Source: Onchocerca volvulus
Lineage: Eukaryota; Nematoda; Chromadorea; Rhabditida; Onchocercidae
Length of the DNA: 64,000 nt
Direction of reading: 5' to 3'
Assembly (NCBI GenBank): GCA_000499405.2
Contig: HG738137.1
Location: 16,851,601-16,915,600 of the forward strand
Shown here piece after piece: positions 50,801-61,221 of the stretch. Below the pieces are notes generated by a model. It did not search any database and was not told the DNA's origin. It worked only from the letters and a program-made list of their open reading frames with translations. The position numbers and the translations under genes are program-made. How positions within the stretch are numbered: position 1 is the stretch's first letter; each line of letters begins with the position of its first letter.

Positions 50801-53669
50801 ATTTCTTGCATCTTTATGTAATTTAAGTGGAAATTTTGAAGGACAAAAAGAGTATTCAAGTCCTGTTTTCTTCGTATTTTGTGTTAAAAAATTTTCTTTT
50901 TTTTTCTTTTAAAATTTCTTCTTTTTCTTTTTCATCTTCTTCCTCTCTTTTTTATATAATATAATGTTTTATAATTTTTCAATCTAACTTTGCTCTTTTT
51001 CTTTTCTCTTTTGTTCATTTTCCTAATTTCAGACTTGTTTAGATGTCCGTCCGTTCCATTTTATTGTAGTAAAATAATTGGAAGAAATGATCGATGGTAC
51101 AGCAAGCTATCGATCCTTTTCGTTCATTTTTATTTCATATATTTCAATTCCTCCTCTTCCTTCTCTTCCTCCTCCCTTTTCCTTCTAATTCCTCCCCATT
51201 TTTCCTTCTCTTCCTCCTTCTTTTCATTCTTCTTCTTCTTACTACTACGATTTGTTCCTTCTCTTCTCTTTTCCGCTAATCGTAATTAAATCGAACAATG
51301 TTTCGTTTGGTCGTAGTTCGTTTCAAATTATCTTATCCGAAGACATACACAAAGAGAGGGAGAGAGAGAGAAAGGGAGAGGGAGGGGAAGAGAGAGAGAG
51401 AGAGAGAGGGAGAATATGTCACTGTTCAACACATTTTTGATATATTTTAGTTGAAAAGAAGGCCAGTTTTCCACTTTTTTTTTTTCCGAAAGGACATTTT
51501 AACTATACGCTGAGCTTCTTTTAGTCGTCCCCTGCATGATCTGTATGCTATTTTTCTCGATTAACACCCTTACTCTCATATTTCGATGTACTCTTTTCTA
51601 TTCAAGGTCTTCATTTTTATTCCATTTCTCTCTCTCCCCTCTTCTCTTTCTTTCTCTTCTTTTTTCTTTCTTCGTATGACCAAACATCGTTCTCAATTCA
51701 TACTGTTCCAAAAGGAGAAAAAAAAAAAAAAAAGAAAGAAGAAAGAAAGAGAAAAAGAAAGAGAGAGAGAGAGAGGGAGAGAATTTTTCGTCGTTGCTAC
51801 TTTAGTTGTGGTGGATTAATCATTGAGAAAGCTCATCGGTTTTTACCTTTGTTATAGTTAACACAGAATTTCTTTTTCTTTTAAAATTTAAATTAAAATT
51901 TTAATTTAAATTTCATCGAATATTTAGATAATTCTGTCAAATATTTAATGATAAAATATTTTGTAAATTTGATTTCTTTTCAAAATGCTATCAAAAATTC
52001 ATTGTCTAAATATATAGATATATCTATAGATGTATGAGTATTTGTTGTATAACTGTTCAATCATTATATATGTATTTGAATTAAAAATGTAAATGAAAAA
52101 TGGATAGAAATTAAATTCAAAAATTATATTTCATATTATCACTGTATTATATAAATTATATTTTGTTCTATTATACAAAAATTATATTTTATTATATTAC
52201 ATTATATTGTAATTTATTTTTTATTTTTTGACATGTGATTAATTAATTCATGCCTATTAATTATCAATTAAAAGAAAAAATAAATTAATAACTTTTTTTT
52301 TTTGCAATATTAAGCTATTTTTGTAATATTTACAGTGAAATCATAATATCATGATATCAAAATTTTTGTAGATTGATATTTAAATTTTTCATTAAATTTT
52401 CATACAAAAATTTCATCAATCATTGTGTTTTAATTTTTTAATTATAAATTTTTTGTTTTTTTTCTTTTATTTTTAATTTTTTATTTTATTGTTTAAATCG
52501 TTTGTAACGTCGTATTCGAATTCGCTTACAATGTAAAGAACTAATTATTTTTATTATCTTAATTAATTTCTTTTTTCTCTCAAATTACTTACAGTTCATT
52601 TGTAGCAAAAAGATAAAAAACCTAAGCGAGCAAGCAAAATTATCATTCTGATATTTTCTTAAAACTTTTTAACGTATAGTTTGATGAATTATTGTAGGTA
52701 AAAATGAATTGTTATGAAAATATTGGTAGCTGAATGATTTTGCAACACCGACGAAACTGCTATTCGATAAGAAGAAAGCTTAATCTTATCATCTTCAATC
52801 ATATTTACGGGTCTGATAAATGATAAATTTATAAGGGTTATTAATTAATCAATCAATCAATCAATCAATCAATCGATCAATCAATCAATCGACTATTTGT
52901 ATATGTAAAAATATTCATACATAGACGAATATATATATACAAGTTATATCTACTGCAATAAAACTTTTTTATTGTTTGATTGTATTGGATGGCTGATATG
53001 AATAGCTTATTATCATCGATATCATCATCAGTATCAACATCATTATCAGCATCATCAACAACAGCACCAACAACAACAGGACAATCACAGGATAATTATA
53101 TGCAATGGAATATGTTCAAATTTTATGCTAAGGTTATCTTTCCTCAGTATTATATCCATTCAATAAATTCGACAAATCAATCATAAATATTTCTTCATTT
53201 CTTTTTTTTTTTTTAATTTTCCTTTTCTTTTTTTGCTGTTATTGTTATAGCAAATTTTTTCTTCCTCTTTTTTTACCGTATTTGTTGTAGCAAATTTTCT
53301 CTTTCTCTTTTCTAGCGTTATTGTTATAGCAAATTTTTCTTCCTTTTTTTTTCCTCTTATTGTTGTAGCATATTCTTTCTTTTTTTTGTCGTTATTGTTA
53401 TAGTAAAATTGTTATGTGAAACAAAAAATTTGTTAAATATTTTGAAAATATTAGTAATACTATTAGTTTGATAGAATTTATTGATTAAATTTCATGTAAG
53501 CATGCAAAAAAAAAAAAAAGGAGAAAAAAGTTTTGTTTTGCACTCCTTTTTTTTTTCACGGAAGATTATTTTTGATATGAAAAACATTTAATATCTTTTT
53601 TCTTTTTTTTTTTTTTTACATTAATAATATTTGTTCATATATGCTTATTATAAACTTGCATTCATATAA

Positions 53670-53735
<66 letters not shown>

Positions 53736-56700
53736 GAGAGAGGGAGAATCGTTTCAAATAACTTGTCTATTTATAACCTTTACTTGTTTAATTAAACAAA
53801 ACGTCAAATCTTTTTTAAACGAAAAGTCAAAGATCAGAAAAGGTCAAAAATATGCTTCGTTGTTGAACACAGTGCGAAGAAGCAACAGGTAAATGTAATA
53901 TAGCGTTTTATATATATATATATATATGAGTGTATTATATGCTATGTAAATAATCATTCTTGATATGTGTGTTATGAAATTTAAAAAAAAAAAAAAAAAT
54001 TTTTTTTTCTGTTTGAAAAAGTTTTTTTTTTTTAATATTTCTTGAACTATTCGAATTATAGCTATCATCATTGGATTTTTTTTTTTTTCGTGTGTGTGTG
54101 TTATCGTTATCATCATCATTTGTTATTATATTATTATTGTTGTTACTGTTGTTTGTTATCAGCATTGTCATCATCATCATCATCACTGTCATCATTATTT
54201 CTTTAACTATTCGAATTATAGCTATCATTATTGGATTTTTTTTTTTTTTTGGTTTTGTTTATTGTTATCATCATCATTTGTTATTATTATTGTTATTGTT
54301 ATTGTAATTTGCTATTATCATTATCACCATTATCATCACCATCATCATCATCATCACTATCATCATTATTAGTAAAAATGATTATACAAGGAATTTGTCG
54401 AAAACTTGCATAGAGAGAGTAATTGGTAGAAGTTTTTGAAGAATGCAAACATCGGCTTGCTTTATCATCATATATTTCTAAGTTTTAATTGTTCTTTTAT
54501 ATTCTATTCTATTTTTCTCCATTCTATTCTATTCTATTCCATTCTCTTCTATTCTATTCTATTCTATTCCATTTTGCTCATTTTTTACAGCTCATACTCG
54601 CAATGTACATACATATGAAAGTTTTTATCGCATTTTTTTCTTTTTTTTTTTTCACTACTACACACATATGTATATATATATATATATATCTCCAATTTAC
54701 ATTACAATTAATAAAACACATAGCAATGCTTTATGTATGTGCGTGTGTGTAGGTGTATGTGTGTGGATGTATGTGGGTGTATGTAGGTGCATGTGTGTGA
54801 ATGTATGTGGATGTGTGTATGGGTGTATGCCTGTGTATGTGTGCATGTGTGTATGGATGTGTATGTTCTTATCCGTCTGTATGTATGTGAGTGTGTCTGT
54901 CCGTCTCTCTGTATATTTAAATGTTCAAAATTAATTGTTTACATTTATATCCATAAATGTAAAAATGATGAAAAATGCAGTGTTCACCTGTATTACAGAT
55001 ACACATATATATTTGCCATATATGAATTGTATTATTTTGAACATTCAATTCTTGTTTATTGAAAAATTCAGAATCGATCGAAATTGAAACGAAAAATTAA
55101 ATTCAGAATTGAAATGGAAAAAAAAATGTTGAATTTATCAAAATGAGAATAAAATTAGGAAAAGATGGATAAGATTGTTACATTTATTCCATATATTTAA
55201 ATTTTCAGTTGAATTATAAAAGAATTGTTCCATTTGTATTGTTATTTGTTTGTTTGTTTGTTTATTTGTTGTTGCTATTTTCATCGAAAGGACAAATTTT
55301 TCGAAATTTCAATTTTATTATGAAATTTTGTTTTCAATCTTTTTTCCATCTTTTTTGTGTCAATTTAGGCAATGCAATATTTAGAATTTTGAAGTCATTC
55401 TTTTTACTCATTACTAGCAATTTTATTAGTTTTCAATCTTTAAATTTCTGAAATTTAATTTTAATTACTTCTAGTCTGAAATACTTGGTTAATGCCGTAA
55501 TTATTACCTAAATATCTAGCATTTGTTCTTTTTTTTTTCCTTTTCATATTTACTCATTCAATTTATTACGAATTATTTTTCAATCTATTATTTCTTTTTT
55601 TCTTTTGATCCTTAATAAATTTGCTTTTTCAAAATGATAAATATATTTTCAGTAATTTTTGTTTCTTTTCTTTTAATTTTCTTCTTTTTCGTATAATTTT
55701 TACTTCAATTCAGTGAATTTGTGTAATTGATATTTCAATAAATATTCATACATTTATGATTACTATTAATGATATAAATTTTCTTTTATATTTATATTTT
55801 AATTTTATAACAGATTCCCTTTTTTTTTCTTTTTTTCTTTTCTGAAAATGAATTAAGTTTTACAACGAGCTTATTTCTTAAGTTCATATTTAAAAAGCAG
55901 TTAAACTGGAAAAAAAATGCAAAATTGAATTGAATTACAATAATATATTTAATAATATCATACATTCTATGGAATTGACAACATTTGAAATCATTTCAAT
56001 TACAAATAAAATTTAACAATACATATGCAAATTGCATTAAATTTTCGTTATTCCTTTATTTAAAATTATTTATTCCTTCATTTTTTTTTATTAAATTATT
56101 TTTACTTCATCCCGAAACATTTTCAAAAAATTGAAGTTTAATTAAATGACTTTGTTTTTATCTATTTTTTTTTCGTTGAGGGAATTATGTATATTAATTT
56201 CATCGAATAATAATTAATTGATGCATTATTCATTTCTCAATTATAGGTAGAATTTATTTTCGTTAAAAATAAGAAGAAAATTATTCTTTAGTATGCTGAA
56301 TAATAACTGAAAATGAATATTGTTGCAATTATAACTACAATTTTTCTAATTCGACAATCTTTCTTCTCTGAAAAAATTATTGCTATTGTACTATTTTTGA
56401 ATTACTTTATTTTTTAAAAAAGTAAATTATTCCGTTGATGTAGTATTAACATAGATGAACTTGCCAAAAGATCATATGAAATAATTTGATCTTTCTAAGC
56501 CAAATTACGTCTGAATTCTTGGAAAAGTTCATGCAAAGTGCAACAACGTAGATTTATGAATCTTGTTGAATGCCAAATACATCGAATAAAAAAATTTCAA
56601 TTTTTTTCTTTCTTTCTAACGTAAAACTGGCCTTATATTGTACTTCATTTTGATTATTTTACAGACTTGTACTCTCGCAAAAAGGGTGTTGTAAGTACAT

Positions 56701-57399
56701 CCGGGGAAAAAAAAACCATTATTGACATCCAGAAGTCATTCAGGAATAAATATAAATTCAAAAGATTCAAAAAAGTACAATTTTTCTTTTCCTTTTCTAA
56801 GAATAGTAAAATTTTAGGACAGAAAAATTTTGCAAATTTTGCAATTTATTGAAAAAAAAATTTATAGATTTGCATTCATTTTATATTATTACCTTTATTA
56901 ATTGAAAAAATATTATTGTTTTTACGAAATGGGAAAAGTATAAGGTAAAAATGAAAAATGATAACGTAAATGTAAATGTGATATGGATATCATATGGATT
57001 TCTGGGATAATTCGGGATCTGATATTTTCTAATATTAAGATGGATGTGAAGATTAAAAATAATTAGCAATATAAATTCTATTTTATAAATAAGTTTCATT
57101 TTTAAGAAAGTTCATTTTTAACATCAATATCAAGAATTTTTAACTTTTGTCACGTGTATTGCTAATAAAATATGATAATTTTCTTCAAATTTACATTTAA
57201 TTAAGTGCCTATTTTAATAAATTATGATGTCTTTTTTTGGCGTAGTTAACTTACTTTTTTTTGTAAGTTTTTTGTGATTTGAAGTTTTTTTTTGACGTAC
57301 TTTAACGTATGTGGTACAAATTTGAATATATATTTTTTTAAATAATTTACTTGTTAAGAGAGAAAGGAATGTTTTTGGTCTATTTGTCAAATAATTTTA

Positions 57400-57430
<31 letters not shown>

Positions 57431-60400
57431 GCAGCAGATGAGTACACCAGATGATCCGGTAATTCATAGTCCCGGTTTGATACGTAACGGTCCAGGAGCA
57501 TTAACAACACCAACAGCACCAATCATATTAAATTCCGGTGCAGAAATTTTATCGGGTGAAAGTACAATAACGACAGGTACAACAGGTACGGGTACTGCTG
57601 GTGCATTGGTTGATGGAACTGCAGAAACGGTGACAGCAGCAGCAGCAGCTAATACAGCGGTACGGTGTAACGGTGGTGGTTCCGGTATTACAGTAACGGT
57701 GGCACCAGGTTCATTGCCGGCAGTTGCTGCAGGCAATCTTTTGCGATTGTTGAAGGGTATATTAAATTACCAAAATTTGCTTCAGTTTTTTACTTCAACT
57801 TTTTTTTTTCACTTTAGTTTTTTTTTTTGAATCAAATTATCGAACTTACTTCAGTTTTTAGTAGTACCTTATATACCTGGTTGCATCTTTAACCTCTTTT
57901 TCATATTCATTTTTTCATTTTTATTTCAATTAATGTTAAAATATGTTTTTTTTAATTAGTATTTATCAAATAATTGGAATTATTGCTGTTTTCTTTTTTT
58001 TTTCTGATAAATTTTTGTAGATATTCTCATTAGAATAATTTAAGTAGCTCATCTATGAGGATCGAAGAAGAAATTTAAAATGATTTATACAATTCTTTTC
58101 TTTGTTGAATATATTTCAAAAAAAAAAAAAATACATCCTTATTAATTCTAATCATTTATAATTATCAGTTTAATTGTGATGAAATTACGATAAGAAAAGC
58201 GTTTGAAAAAAGTGTAAAAGTACCGAAATATTTTGATTCCGTTCCGTAAGCTGTAAATTAATAAGTTTTGAAATTGTTCTTCGTAAGAAGAATGTTTTTT
58301 GTGAATTTAATTTTATGAAATGATTTCATTGGGTGGAATTTTTCAGTTTGACTGTAGAAAGATGCTATTGTATTTGTAGGAGGACTATCTGGTGTAGGTT
58401 TAAATGTTATGGATGAATTAACGATGAATACTACTGCTGTACGTCAAAGTGCTTCATCTAGTAGGTGCTGTTCGCCGAATCTAGAAACTGGCGCTGATGT
58501 TTGTTTTATTACTGTGGATATTAAAATTTTGTTTACAAAATTTGCAAATTTTAAAAATTACAGTGCAAAATATGAAAGTCTTATAATTCATTCGGCTAAT
58601 TGGATTGGTTATTTCAAACAGAAATTCAGAATTAATGCAATTGATCACTATCGGTTTTATTATTATCGGTCGTTGACTTTATTTTGATTTCTATATATTT
58701 AACAATTTTTTTTTAAATGAAAAGTTGAAAAATTTAGTTGCAAGAAATGTTATAATTTTTAAAATTTATTCCAAACAGAAAATAACAGGCAGATTTAAAA
58801 GTGCGCAATCACTAATTTTATTTCATAAGTTTGCAGGAAGCTCGACGTCGTCAAAAAACGTGTCGCGTATGCGGTGATCATGCAACGGGTTATAATTTCA
58901 ATGTTATCACATGCGAATCGTGTAAAGCTTTCTTCAGAAGAAATGCCCTAAGACCTAAGGTTATTTTATCTCTTATTCCCACACTTTGTTCTTTTGTTTT
59001 CAAAGAAACATTTCGAATTATCAAATTGCTGGTATTTTCATAAGTTAACAGCAAATTTCATCGAAATTTGTTCATTGTCATCCTTATCATGTCATTATCA
59101 TCATACAACGAATCTTTGAAATTAAATATCTAATAGTTTTTCAGGAGTTTAAATGTCCTTATTCGGATGACTGTGATATTAATTCAGTAAGCCGTCGATT
59201 CTGCCAAAAATGCCGATTACGGAAATGTTTTGCTGTAATGCTTATTACACATATCTATTTTGTAACGTAATCATCATAGTTATAAAATACAACAATCATT
59301 TCTGGTCTCAAAATATCATAAAAAACACAAAATTATCAAGATTTTCTACTTCGATAGTATTGTAATTAATTTATGTTAGGAATAATGATTCTATAGATAA
59401 TTTGGATTATTATGAAAACTGATCATGAAGTCACTTTTTTGCCAGCTAATTTTATAATTGATATGATTTTTTTTTTTTAGGTCGGTATGAAAAAGGAATG
59501 GATTTTAAATGAGGAACAATTAAGGAGACGGAAGAATTCACGTTTAAATCATATGCAACAACAGCAAAATCGAAATACAAATGCTAATAATAGTAGTACT
59601 AATGCAACAACAGGTATTGCAAATACAAACAGAAAATTACCAACGCCAGTGAATATTACTACCTCGAATCAACCATGCAATACTACTTCATCTTCGAGTA
59701 CACCACGTACGCTTCTTTCTAGCTAATCTTTATAAATAAAAATGTAAATGTTCGTTTGTTCAAAATCTTAAATCTCCGAAAGTTCTTAAACACGCGTCTT
59801 ATCTTTGTGAAAACAGTCGTCTATTCGAATGCAACGTTTTTGCAAATTTTCAAATCAATCGGTGAAGAAGAATCTGAAACGTTTTGTAAGAATGAATAAT
59901 GCAGAAAGTAGACATGGTCAAAAAATTCAATCCGCTCATCCACTTTTATCTGTTACATCTGTGATTGGTAAAGAAAAAAATGGATATATCTATATAAAAA
60001 CATGCGTTTATTGGAATTCAAGTGTATCGAAATTTCAAATCAGTCGATGAAGAACTTGAAACATTGTGTAGAAATGAATAACGAACATTTACATTTTTAT
60101 TTATACAGATATATGTAAGTATAGTACACGTAAGCATTATAAAATGTATTGGAAGTAAAATCGAAATACAAATGCTAGATTAAATGACAATTTTTAAAGA
60201 TTTCTGCACTATATTTTAGGAAGGTATAATTATATTTATAGAATGAATCATTATTTGCTTCTAGTAAATCTGTAGGAAAAAAACAAATGCCAGAAAAATT
60301 TTCAGATTGTTTTTGGTATCAGGAAATTATTTACATGTAATATTAGTTGTAAGACCTTAACAATGAAACAATATTTACATAGTGTTAATATATTGATATA

Positions 60401-61187
60401 GTACCGTATTTTAGTTAATCGCTTTGGTATTATTCGTAATTTTCTGAGACATTATTGAAATATGAGATATCTTTTCAGAGTGATATTTCCGTATGAAATT
60501 AAGTAAAATTGATTACAGATAATAAATCGTTAGCAAAATTAATTATTTTAAAATTTCATTGAAATTACGATCATATATTAGAAAAAAATCAAATCTTCCA
60601 CATATTGGAATAAATTTTCAGCAACAATGTTCAATACAGCTCAGATGATCCATCGCAGGGAGTCAGATTCGACGCTTATTAATCCATCCGTTGTTCATAC
60701 GGTTTGCTTATTTGTTTATTGTCTGATTATCAATTTATCATTCTCACAAATGTTCATATCATTTCGTACGAATATGATTGCTTATACTCTTTTGAAATAA
60801 ACTTAAGAAGTTTGATTTCATTTCAAGTTTTATATTATCATAGGTATTGTATCGTATATCTACAATGTATTATAAAATTTCTATATTATTGTACATTTTG
60901 AGTTATTTATTCTTTTGTTTATTTATGATAAATTTGTTGCAGATGTTAAGTCCTACTAATTCGACCGTTTCACCTTCTGTGCTATCTTCCTCATCACCTG
61001 ATTCCCCTACACATAGTGCTCTCATCGGTCTACCTCAGCTCGATACTAACAGTGATGCCGTATGTTATTATTGTTTTCTTTTTTCTTCTTTTATTTTACT
61101 TAAGTATTAGCATTTATTTGTAAAATTTCTTTGTTACTATACAATTTTTTACTACAACATTAAAAAATGTAAAAGCTATTTCATTCT

Positions 61188-61221
<34 letters not shown>

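Larger units (their letters stand above)
28541..57431 (+). other. daf-12 first intron, about 28.9 kb
   Basis: Very long for a nematode. It is AT-rich with many poly-T runs (longest 49 T at 34776-34824), microsatellites, minisatellites, one MITE-like copy (38.5 kb), a GC-rich island (42.3 kb), and a possible alternative first exon (52989-53132). Nothing else in it looks protein-coding: the ORFs are homopolymer, GA/TC, TG or ATC repeat products. Confidence 0.65.

Noticed and set aside
54094..54372. ORFs rich in His, Ile and Leu on both strands
   Set aside because: Translation of ATC and poly-T repeats in the 160-bp tandem duplication.
57464..57736. 90-codon minus-strand ORF
   Set aside because: Antisense shadow of daf-12 exon 2, whose plus-strand frame contains the MSTPDDP block.
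58831..59043. Receptor DNA-binding-domain ORF continuing past 58959
   Set aside because: After the donor AAG|GTTATT the sequence loses homology; the second zinc finger is in a separate exon at 59145.
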